Assembly: GCA_902570505.1 (NCBI GenBank)
Contig: CACFYR010000003.1
Span: forward strand, 1 to 47,479
Source of the DNA: an uncultured Pelagibacteraceae bacterium
GTDB lineage: Bacteria; Pseudomonadota; Alphaproteobacteria; Pelagibacterales; Pelagibacteraceae
Direction of reading: 5' to 3'
Length of the DNA: 47,479 bases
Shown: positions 1-8,598 of the stretch, piece by piece
How positions within the stretch are numbered: position 1 is the stretch's first letter
How the letters are laid out: every line of letters begins with the position of its first letter
Notes under the pieces: generated by a model
What the model was told of the DNA's origin: nothing
The model's database searches: none
The model's input: only the letters and a program-made list of their open reading frames with translations
Made by a program: the position numbers and the translations under genes

Positions 1-888
1 GGAATAAAAGTAGATAGACCAGTACCAATATTACATAACCAAAATATATCAACACCAGATTGGACTGCAGAGTCAATGTTTGGATGTATGCCTGCTAGAG
101 ATATTTTACTGACTGTAGGTAATGAAATGTTAGAAGCCACTATGAGTTACAGATGTAGATGGTTTGAATATTTAAATTATAGACCTTTATTACAAAAATA
201 TTTTAATGAAGACCCTAATATGAAGCACGAAACAGCACCAAAACCTAGACTTACCGACTTAGATTATAGAAAAGATTATTTGTCAGATAAAATAGGTGTT
301 AAAAAAAGATTAGAGTGGACAAAAGACAAATTCTTTGTGACCACTGAAGAGGAACCATTATTCGATGCTGCAGATGTTTTGCGATTTGGAAAAGATTTGA
401 TTGTACAACATGGATTTACGACAAACCTTAAAGGTATTGATTGGTTGAAAAGACATTTTAGTAAACATAGAATTCATGCTGTAAATTTTCCTGGTGACCC
501 ATATCCAATTCATATTGATGCAACTTTTACACCTTTAACAGAGGGAATCATAATAAACAATCCACAAAGAAAATTACCAAATGAACAAAGAAAACTTTTT
601 GAAAAAAATGGTTGGAAAATTATTGATGCTGCACAACCAGCACATAATTCGCCACCACCACTATGCTATTCGTCCGTTTGGCTGTCAATGAATGTGCTTA
701 TTTTGGATCCTAAAACTGTATGTGTTGAAAAAAGTGAAGTTTATCAGGCAGATCAAATAGATAAATTAGGCTTAGAAGTTATCCCTATAGATTTGAGGGA
801 TGCCTATGCATTTGGAGGAGGCCTTCATTGTAGTACTGCAGATGTGTATAGGGAGGGTGAGCTTAAAGATTACTTTCCCAATCAATAA
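1..888 (+). CDS. Glycine amidinotransferase (L-arginine:glycine amidinotransferase family), 5' truncated by window edge
   Basis: Frame is open from base 1 (GIKVDRPVPILHNQN...) through the listed ORF at 76. Motifs PRDIL-like PARDILLTVGNEMLEA, YPIHIDATFTPL (His region), WLSMNVLILD and GGGLHCSTADVYREG (catalytic Cys region) resemble animal GATM. Confidence 0.9.
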   Translation, partial: GIKVDRPVPILHNQNISTPDWTAESMFGCMPARDILLTVGNEMLEATMSYRCRWFEYLNYRPLLQKYFNEDPNMKHETAPKPRLTDLDYRKDYLSDKIGVKKRLEWTKDKFFVTTEEEPLFDAADVLRFGKDLIVQHGFTTNLKGIDWLKRHFSKHRIHAVNFPGDPYPIHIDATFTPLTEGIIINNPQRKLPNEQRKLFEKNGWKIIDAAQPAHNSPPPLCYSSVWLSMNVLILDPKTVCVEKSEVYQADQIDKLGLEVIPIDLRDAYAFGGGLHCSTADVYREGELKDYFPNQ

Positions 889-889
889 A

Positions 890-1915
890 ATGACAGTTTT
901 TGCCTCAGATAATGTAACGTCAGCTTGTCCTGAAATAATGCAAGCAATTAACAATGCAAACAAAGGTCATGTCGACTCATATGGACATGATCAATGGTCT
1001 AAAAATCTTGATAAAAAATTTTCTAATTTGTTTGAAAAGGATGTAAAGGTTTTTACAGCAGTTACAGGAACAGCAGCTAATTCATTAGCATTATCATCAA
1101 TTACGCCTTCATATGGGAATATTTATTGCCATAAAATATCACATATAAATGTTGATGAATGTGGCGCTCCTGAATTTTTTACGGGAGGTGCAAAATTAAT
1201 TACCTTAGATGGAAAGAATGGAAAGTTTTCTGCAGAGGAGTTAAATAAAAATATTAGAGGATCTGGAGTTGTTCATAATACTCAACCATCAACCGTCAGC
1301 ATCACTCAATCATGCGAAACAGGTGTAGTTTATCAAATAAATGAGATAAATGAAATTTGTAAAATTGCTCATAAAAATGGAATGAAAGTACACATGGATG
1401 GAGCTCGGTTTTCAAACGCAGTTGTATCGTTAAATAAATCCCCTGCTGAAATGACTTGGAAATGTGGAATAGATATCTTGACTTTTGGTGGAACTAAAAA
1501 TGGCTGTTTAGATGCTGAAGCTATAATTTTTTTTAACTCAGAAGATGTTGGCAACTTTCATTACCTTCAAAAAAGATCTGGGCAACTTTTGTCAAAAATG
1601 AGATTTCTTTCTTGTCAATTAGATGCTTATATCACAAATGATTTATGGTTAAAGAATGCTAAACATTCAAACTTTATGGCAAAACAATTAAGTGATAAAT
1701 TATCTAGAATTAATAGTATTGAATTAGCCTATCCCACAGAGTCAAATGAGATATTTATAAAAGTACCAAAATCAATCCAAGATCACTTAAATAAAAATGG
1801 ATACTCGGTAACTCCAGATGAAATGTTTGATGGATCAATTAGATTTGTGGCAGCTTGGAATACTACTCAAGAGGATGTTAATTTACTAATCAGCAAAATA
1901 GAAGAAAAGTTATAA
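890..1915 (+). CDS. ltaE: Low-specificity L-threonine aldolase
   Basis: PLP aldolase motifs DNVTSACPEI, HMDGARFSNA and the Lys region DILTFGGTKNG. The in-frame ATG at 890, just after the upstream stop, is more plausible than the track start at 800. Confidence 0.9.
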   Translation: MTVFASDNVTSACPEIMQAINNANKGHVDSYGHDQWSKNLDKKFSNLFEKDVKVFTAVTGTAANSLALSSITPSYGNIYCHKISHINVDECGAPEFFTGGAKLITLDGKNGKFSAEELNKNIRGSGVVHNTQPSTVSITQSCETGVVYQINEINEICKIAHKNGMKVHMDGARFSNAVVSLNKSPAEMTWKCGIDILTFGGTKNGCLDAEAIIFFNSEDVGNFHYLQKRSGQLLSKMRFLSCQLDAYITNDLWLKNAKHSNFMAKQLSDKLSRINSIELAYPTESNEIFIKVPKSIQDHLNKNGYSVTPDEMFDGSIRFVAAWNTTQEDVNLLISKIEEKL

Positions 1916-1917
1916 TT

Positions 1918-3204
1918 TTAAATTTTTTTGTTATCTAGCGTTGCAGGAGTGTCAGGATCAAGCTCTAGTCCTGCAGGAGTTATTGTTGCTGGGATAGGTG
2001 TAAAAGTTGAGTCGGGATTAACAACTACTTCTCTCACTCTCATTCTATAAACACCAAAGATACCAATGAGCAAATGGAAAACTATCAAAAAAATAAAAAA
2101 ACCGTTTAAGTCAAAAGTTTTCATAAATATTGAACATAATATTGGACCAGATATAGCTCCAAACCCAAAAATTAACTGTAAACCTCCTCCAGCAACAACA
2201 AATTTATCTTTTTCAACAAAGTCATTTGTATGAGCTAGATTTAGAGAAAATAATGGCAAACAAAAACTAGTATACATGCCTACAAATAAAAAAAATAATA
2301 CTTTTTTAAAATGCATCTCTGACAACCAGTAAATATTTTCTATTGGATCATTAGCAGTTAATATTGCTAGGAAGGCTAAAAAAGCTGCCGAGAAAGAGGT
2401 TATTACAATTATAGATCTTCGATCGTATTTGTCAGATAAATATCCAATTGGCCATTGTCCAAGCACACCAGATATTGTTGATATAAAAAGTAAAATCGAA
2501 GTTTCAAATAAATTTAAATTAGCTTTTGTTGCATAAAAAGCAATTAGAGAGAAAAAACCTCCATGAATAATACCAGTACAAAAAGAACTAACACTACCTA
2601 ATGGAGAAATTTTATAAAGCTCAGCTACACTCATTGTTCCTATTTTTTTAAATTTTGGTGCAGACCTTTTTGTCAAAAGTATTGGTACTAACGCTAAAGA
2701 GAGTAAAACTGAGACCAATATAAAAGGCTCATAATTTATGGGATCACTTACATTTAATAGAAGCATTCCTATAGAAAGACCTAGATAAATAACAATCATA
2801 TATGCAGATAAAAGTTGACCTCTATTTTTATTAGTTGCACGATCGTTTAACCAACTCTCGCTAACTACATAGCAACTGACTAAACTTATACCCGTTATAA
2901 ATCGACTTATAGTCCACATAAATGGGTTCACGTAAGCTACTGCTAATAATGCGCTCAAGGAAGCTAGAGACGCAAAAGCAGCAAATACTCTTATATGCCC
3001 AACTTTTGATACTAATGTTGGAGTTGTTTTGGAACCAACGAAATAACCAATATAATATCCAGACATAAATAAACCAGTTGTAATTACACTAAAGTTTTCA
3101 ATAACTGATCTTATGCCCATTACTTGAAGTTGAAGACCGTGAGCAATCATCATAGTTCCAATGCCTATAAATAATGCCCATGATCTAGTTACCTCTTTTT
3201 GCAT
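1918..3204 (-). CDS. MFS transporter
   Basis: 428 aa polytopic protein with about 12 hydrophobic segments and the MFS-type loop GQWPIGYLSDKYDRRS. Confidence 0.85.
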   Translation of the reverse strand: MQKEVTRSWALFIGIGTMMIAHGLQLQVMGIRSVIENFSVITTGLFMSGYYIGYFVGSKTTPTLVSKVGHIRVFAAFASLASLSALLAVAYVNPFMWTISRFITGISLVSCYVVSESWLNDRATNKNRGQLLSAYMIVIYLGLSIGMLLLNVSDPINYEPFILVSVLLSLALVPILLTKRSAPKFKKIGTMSVAELYKISPLGSVSSFCTGIIHGGFFSLIAFYATKANLNLFETSILLFISTISGVLGQWPIGYLSDKYDRRSIIVITSFSAAFLAFLAILTANDPIENIYWLSEMHFKKVLFFLFVGMYTSFCLPLFSLNLAHTNDFVEKDKFVVAGGGLQLIFGFGAISGPILCSIFMKTFDLNGFFIFLIVFHLLIGIFGVYRMRVREVVVNPDSTFTPIPATITPAGLELDPDTPATLDNKKI

Positions 3205-3236
3205 TTATATTTTTATTTAATTTATTTATTTTTGGG

Positions 3237-4115
3237 CTAACTAGATTTGATTTGTGTTTTTTTTAAGGCTAAAAAAGAATGTATACCTATTGTAATAATA
3301 ATAATTACTCCACCAATAATAGTCTGTATACTCGGCTGTTCTTTAATTATAACCCATACCCAAATAGGGCCCAATATTACCTCAAGTAAAAAGAACAAAT
3401 TTACCTCTGGAGCCGATATAAATCTAGGAGCAATAGTAACTAAAACAAATGGTATTGCTACACACATAACACACATTAATGGTATGATGATCTTATCTGT
3501 CCCTAATAATTCAAAATCTTCTACAAAGAAAAATGCAAATATTGCGACTACAAGTTTTCCAATAACTGCCGAAGGTACTAAATCAACATTTTTTGCGTAT
3601 CGGGCCAAGTTAGCATTAATGGCTAAGCCTAAAGCAGTAATAAAGCCAAAAACATCTCCTAAAATATTTCCTAACTGGATAGAATCATAAAATATAAATG
3701 TTACAGAAAAAAAAGTAATAAATATTGCTATCCAAGTTTCTCTATTTGTAGGCTCCTTTAAAAATACAGCTGCCAATATAGCAGACAGCATAGGTGCCAT
3801 AGCTACCATGATTAATGTATTTGCTACATTTGTGTTTTGAATTGAAATAATGAATGTGATATTGCAAATAGAAAAACTGATAACATATAAAATTCCTGCA
3901 TAGCCAATTTTAAATAATGCGTTAAAAAAATTTTTTTTATAAAAAATTATAAGTCCAATTAAAACTACAAGAAATGGAATTGCTCCTCTATAAAATAGTA
4001 ACCCCCATGTTCCAATATCGGATAGTCTAATAAATAAAGAGTCTGGCGTTATAAACATTACCCCAATAAATGCTAAAAGGGAGCCTTTGTATTGATCTGA
4101 TAAATTTTTAAACAT
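3237..4115 (-). CDS. DMT superfamily (EamA-like) transporter
   Basis: 292 aa, about 10 TM segments, two EamA-like repeats, LFYRGAIPFLVVLI and LLEVILGPIWVWVIIKEQPS. Confidence 0.85.
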   Translation of the reverse strand: MFKNLSDQYKGSLLAFIGVMFITPDSLFIRLSDIGTWGLLFYRGAIPFLVVLIGLIIFYKKNFFNALFKIGYAGILYVISFSICNITFIISIQNTNVANTLIMVAMAPMLSAILAAVFLKEPTNRETWIAIFITFFSVTFIFYDSIQLGNILGDVFGFITALGLAINANLARYAKNVDLVPSAVIGKLVVAIFAFFFVEDFELLGTDKIIIPLMCVMCVAIPFVLVTIAPRFISAPEVNLFFLLEVILGPIWVWVIIKEQPSIQTIIGGVIIIITIGIHSFLALKKTQIKSS

Positions 4116-6060
4116 TAAGAAGGTTTTCTAAATAATTTTTAATTTCATTAATTTCTCTTAGTTTTTTAGAACATGTTTTATTTTGGCAAATTATTACATA
4201 AAATTCATCATCATTTCTTTGGTGTATAATTGTCGAATTAATTATACTGTTTATATTTAATTCTTTGAATATTTTTTTATACTTACTATAATTGCCATTA
4301 AAAGTGATGGTAATATTATTTTCACATATATCTAATACTTTAATATAACTAAACATTTGAGAAAAATTATAATTTAGATAAGAATGAAATGTTTTAGATA
4401 GTATCTCTATTTTGGTTTGCCATCGGTTGTCGAAAGTAATATTTTTTAATTTGTTGCAAACCTCAAGATAGACACTATTACCATTTGGAATATTGTTATC
4501 TGAAATGTCTATGGGGTTTACAAATAAGTCGTTATTTTTGATTATATTTTTTTGAAGAAGTGCGTGTTTATCGTTATAAAATAAATGCCAAGCTTTAACC
4601 ATAATACTTTCACAAAGATTTAAAGCTTCTGTGTCATTTTCAAGCTCATACATTGAAATTAGTAGCAAAGATAAGTATGAATAGTCTTCTAAAAACACAT
4701 TAATCTCGTCATCATTATTATAGCAGTGATAAATATTATCTTTTAGCTTGGTTATTAATTTTTGAGCAGACTTTAAAGTATTTCTATAAAGATTTTCATC
4801 TTTTAAAATTAAAGAAGAATAAAAATTTGAATATAACCAATAACAATTTAAATCAGTCTGAATTTTGTTGTCAAAAAAGGGCTTGATTCTTTTATCTCTC
4901 TCAATTTCAAGTATTTCTTTTGCAATTTCTAAATTTTTAATTTCATCACTTTCTGATTTAATATTTTCTCTTTCGACTAAAATATTTAATCCCTCAAAAT
5001 TTCCTTTCTCAGAAATATCATAAAATTTATTAAATATATCAAATTTTTCTTTTAAGAGATTTTTAATATCTTGGTATTTCCAGGTGTAATATTTCCCTTC
5101 GACACCCTCGCTATCCGCATCTAACGCAGAACCCAAAAAACCATCTGCAGAATTAAATTCAAAATTTATAAACTTTATTGTTTGTTTTAATTTATTTTTT
5201 AAATAGTTTGACTCAATATTACCAAGGTAGTGACTTAAAAGTTGAACGTATTGAATATTATCATATAACATTTTTTCAAAATGAGGGACTATCCATTTAT
5301 CGTCAACGGTATATCTTGATATTCCACCTTTTAAATGATCATAAATTCCCCTAGATGAAATTTTTGTAAGTAAAGTTTCAACCGGTTTTAAATATTTTTT
5401 ATTTTGCTTTAATGTATAAAAATAAAATAAAGTTTGAAAAACATAAAATTGTGGAAATTTTGGTGCACCTTTAAATCCTCCATTTTCGTCGTCTAAGTAT
5501 TGTATAATTTTTTCAGCATAAGGCTCTAAGTCTTGTTTTAAAACTGAATTTTTCCTATTAAAATCATTAAATATTTCTTTTAATTGATATACTTGTGAAA
5601 TAATTTTTTCTCTATTTTCATTGTAAACTTTTGAAACATTTATTAGCACTTGATCGAAACTTGGCCTCCCTTGAAGCTCTTTTGGAGGAAAATATGTGCC
5701 TCCAGTAAATGGTACTCCATTTTCGTCTAAAAACATTGATAGAGGCCATCCCCCTTGAGCTCCTGTTAATATACTTAGGCTCTTTTGAAATATTCCATCT
5801 AAATCTGGTCTTTCTTCTCTATCTACTTTAATGTTAATAAAATTTTCATTCAATATTTTTGCTGTATTAATGTTTTCAAAACTTTCGTGTGCCATTACAT
5901 GACACCAATGACAGCTAGCATAACCCACACTTAAAAATATTGGTTTTCTCTCTTTTTTGGCTTTGTTTAAAGAAACTTTGTTCCATGCAAACCACTCAAC
6001 TGGATTGTTTGAATGTTGTCTTAAATATGGACTACTCTCATTTTTAAGTTGATTAGACAA
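4108..6060 (-). CDS. Thioredoxin domain-containing protein, DUF255/YyaL (SPATA20-like) family
   Basis: N-terminal NQLKNESSPYLRQHSNNPVEWFAW and CHWCHVMAHESFE are characteristic of the DUF255 thioredoxin-like family. Confidence 0.92.
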   Translation of the reverse strand: MSNQLKNESSPYLRQHSNNPVEWFAWNKVSLNKAKKERKPIFLSVGYASCHWCHVMAHESFENINTAKILNENFINIKVDREERPDLDGIFQKSLSILTGAQGGWPLSMFLDENGVPFTGGTYFPPKELQGRPSFDQVLINVSKVYNENREKIISQVYQLKEIFNDFNRKNSVLKQDLEPYAEKIIQYLDDENGGFKGAPKFPQFYVFQTLFYFYTLKQNKKYLKPVETLLTKISSRGIYDHLKGGISRYTVDDKWIVPHFEKMLYDNIQYVQLLSHYLGNIESNYLKNKLKQTIKFINFEFNSADGFLGSALDADSEGVEGKYYTWKYQDIKNLLKEKFDIFNKFYDISEKGNFEGLNILVERENIKSESDEIKNLEIAKEILEIERDKRIKPFFDNKIQTDLNCYWLYSNFYSSLILKDENLYRNTLKSAQKLITKLKDNIYHCYNNDDEINVFLEDYSYLSLLLISMYELENDTEALNLCESIMVKAWHLFYNDKHALLQKNIIKNNDLFVNPIDISDNNIPNGNSVYLEVCNKLKNITFDNRWQTKIEILSKTFHSYLNYNFSQMFSYIKVLDICENNITITFNGNYSKYKKIFKELNINSIINSTIIHQRNDDEFYVIICQNKTCSKKLREINEIKNYLENLLNV

Positions 6061-6061
6061 T

Positions 6062-6619
6062 TTAAAAATGACTGTAAGGTTTTCTTGAAAAAATATTTTT
6101 TACCATAGGTGCAAAATGCTCTAAAGGTAAACTTTTAAAATTTGGATCAAATGATGACTGATCATATTTTTCACAAAAATCTACGGTTGCTTGATAATAT
6201 TTGTGATCTTTATATTTTTCTCTTAAATTTCTATTTTTTCCTAAATGATGTGCATAATAGTAAGCTTGAAATTCGCCATGTTTTTCTATTATCCAATGTG
6301 TTTTTTCAGAGACATAAGGCTTCAGAATGGTTGCGGCATATTCAGAATGGTTCATCGGAGCTAATTCGTCACCAATGTCATGTAATAAAGTTGCAACTAC
6401 CATTTCCTCACTTTCACCAGCATTAAAAGCTCTCGTGGCACTTTGTAAAGAATGCTCTAGCCGGCTTACCTGGTATCCCTCTAAAGTTTCAGTTAATCCA
6501 GACATAAACTTTAAAATTCTATCTGCAGTTTGATTTACATATTTTCTTTCATGTTCATCAAGAAATAAATAGTCTTCTTTAGTCCCTTTTTTCATTTCTG
6601 TAAAACTTACTTTTTTCAT
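6062..6619 (-). CDS. HD-domain protein, PhnZ/TmpB/MIOX-like putative diiron oxygenase
   Basis: H56 (LEHSLQSA), H80-D81 (LLHDIGDEL), H91, H114 (EKHGEFQAYYYAHHLG) and D153 (YDQSSFDPN) reproduce the HD ligand arrangement. Confidence 0.75.
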   Translation of the reverse strand: MKKVSFTEMKKGTKEDYLFLDEHERKYVNQTADRILKFMSGLTETLEGYQVSRLEHSLQSATRAFNAGESEEMVVATLLHDIGDELAPMNHSEYAATILKPYVSEKTHWIIEKHGEFQAYYYAHHLGKNRNLREKYKDHKYYQATVDFCEKYDQSSFDPNFKSLPLEHFAPMVKNIFSRKPYSHF

Positions 6620-6620
6620 T

Positions 6621-8090
6621 TTAATTATTTGATCCTGTGCTTAACAGAGACAATTGAGTAATTTTTTCTTCTCCTAACTCATCGATTATTTTGACAGGGT
6701 AATCTCCTGTAAAATAATGATCAGTCAATTGAGGGTAATCGTCATTTCTCTTTTCAAAACCCATAGCTTTATACAAACCATTCAAAGATAAAAATTTTAA
6801 AGACTTTGCTTTAACATATTTACAAATCTCATCTACTGACATATTTGCTGCCAACAACTCTTTTTTGGATGGCATATCTATTCCGTAAAAATCAGGAAAT
6901 TTAATTTCAGGAGAGGCTATTCTTAAATGAACTTCTTTAGCACCTGCTTCGTATAACATGTTCACAATCTTATAAGAAGTTGTACCTCTAACAAGAGAGT
7001 CATCAACTAATATAATTATTTTATTTTTAATTGATGATTTATTTGCGTTTAATTTTAATTTTACACCAAGACTTCTAATTTTTTGGGCTGGCTCAATAAA
7101 AGTCCTACCAACATAATGATTTCTTATTAGTCCTAAATCAAATTTAATATTTTTGTTCTGCGAATATCCAAGTGCAGCTGCATTTCCAGAGTCTGGAACA
7201 GGTACTATTAAATCAGCATTAATATCGTCTTCTTTTGATAATTCTGAACCTAGCTTCTTTCTGTATTCATATGCAGTTATCCCATCGATCAAACTATCAG
7301 GTCTTGAGAAGTATATATATTCAAAAACACATGGACGTTTTTTTCTCTTAGGAAATGGTTTAAGACTTTTTAATTCGTCATTTTCTATATAAACAATTTC
7401 CCCATTTTCTACTTCCCTTACGAACTTTGCACCAATAATATCTAAAGCACACGTCTCTGAGGTAAATACATATGAATTTTTTAATTTTCCAATTACTAAA
7501 GGTCTAATGCCATATGGATCTCTTACACCAATTAGAGTATTTTGAGCAATCATAACAAGCGCATATCCACCTTGAATTTGAAATAAAGTCTCAATTATTT
7601 TGTCTATTGTTGTTGATCTCTTAGACTTTGCAATTAACTTGACTATAGTCTCAGTATCGGAGGTAGTATAAAAAATAGATCCATTCTCTACCATTTTTGT
7701 TCTTAAAGTTATAGCATTTGTCAAGTTACCATTATGTGAAACAGCGATACCACCCGCATTCGTATCTGCATAAAATGGTTGAACATTTCTTAGCGTAGTT
7801 CCTCCTGTTGTACTATATCTGTTGTGCCCTATAGCGTAATTGCCTGGCAATTGTTTTAAAACTGTTTCGTTATTAAAGTTATCACCTACTAAACCAAATC
7901 TCTTTTCAGAATGATATTTTTTACCATCAAATGAAACTATTCCACATCCCTCTTGCCCTCTATGTTGTAATGCATGCAAACCAAGTGCAGTCAATGTGGA
8001 AGCATCTTTTGTATTACTTATTCCGAAAACACCACACTCCTCTTTTAATTTAGGATTATATATTTTCAATTTTCTCTTTAGTCTCTTCAT
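6621..8090 (-). CDS. purF: Amidophosphoribosyltransferase
   Basis: Propeptide then catalytic Cys ECGVFGI; HNGNLTNA; PRPP loop IIILVDDSLVRGTTS. Confidence 0.97.
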   Translation of the reverse strand: MKRLKRKLKIYNPKLKEECGVFGISNTKDASTLTALGLHALQHRGQEGCGIVSFDGKKYHSEKRFGLVGDNFNNETVLKQLPGNYAIGHNRYSTTGGTTLRNVQPFYADTNAGGIAVSHNGNLTNAITLRTKMVENGSIFYTTSDTETIVKLIAKSKRSTTIDKIIETLFQIQGGYALVMIAQNTLIGVRDPYGIRPLVIGKLKNSYVFTSETCALDIIGAKFVREVENGEIVYIENDELKSLKPFPKRKKRPCVFEYIYFSRPDSLIDGITAYEYRKKLGSELSKEDDINADLIVPVPDSGNAAALGYSQNKNIKFDLGLIRNHYVGRTFIEPAQKIRSLGVKLKLNANKSSIKNKIIILVDDSLVRGTTSYKIVNMLYEAGAKEVHLRIASPEIKFPDFYGIDMPSKKELLAANMSVDEICKYVKAKSLKFLSLNGLYKAMGFEKRNDDYPQLTDHYFTGDYPVKIIDELGEEKITQLSLLSTGSNN

Positions 8091-8598
8091 GTTCTTTTTT
8101 ACTTGGAAATTCTTTTATAAGAAAACTACTACCTTTTTCAACCCATTCAAAGCTAAATGATTTATCTAAATTTATAGGCCATCTATCATAATTATAAACT
8201 ATATTAATGGTTGTAAATATAAAAACTGCGATGACATAACCTCTAACGAATCCGAACAAAAAACCGAAAAATTTATCGAGACTGCCTATTCCTGAATATT
8301 TTATAACTTTGCTTATGCTACGATTAATTAATAATATAATAAAAATTGAAACAACAAAAATACTTACTGATAATATGATATTTAAAATATACTCGTTATC
8401 TATAATGTCTAAAACATAAGGTTTAATTTTTGGAAACAAAAAAAGTGTCACTAGATAAGCAAATATCCATTTACTTGCTACTAAAATACTTAAAGTAAAA
8501 CCTTGTCTAAAGCATTTTATTAAAGACAGGATAAGTATTGTCAAATAAATAGCATCAAAAAATGTTAAATACTCTTCTAGAGTTTTTATAATTTCCAT
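8056..8598 (-). CDS. cvpA: CvpA family protein
   Basis: 180 aa, 4 TM segments, position directly upstream of purF, FGFLFGFVRGYVIAVFIF motif. Confidence 0.85.
   Translation of the reverse strand: MEIIKTLEEYLTFFDAIYLTILILSLIKCFRQGFTLSILVASKWIFAYLVTLFLFPKIKPYVLDIIDNEYILNIILSVSIFVVSIFIILLINRSISKVIKYSGIGSLDKFFGFLFGFVRGYVIAVFIFTTINIVYNYDRWPINLDKSFSFEWVEKGSSFLIKEFPSKKEHEETKEKIENI

Noticed and set aside
800-889. N-terminal extension of the ltaE ORF in the track
   Set aside because: It overlaps the amidinotransferase C-terminus in another frame; ATG 890 gives the normal DNVTSACPEI start.
772-963. 63-aa minus-strand ORF at the AGAT/ltaE junction
   Set aside because: Overlaps two conserved genes on the opposite strand; composition is a reverse-frame artefact.
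3247-3690. 147-aa plus-strand ORF opposite the DMT transporter
   Set aside because: Antisense shadow of a well-supported membrane-protein gene; low-complexity translation; no recognisable domain.
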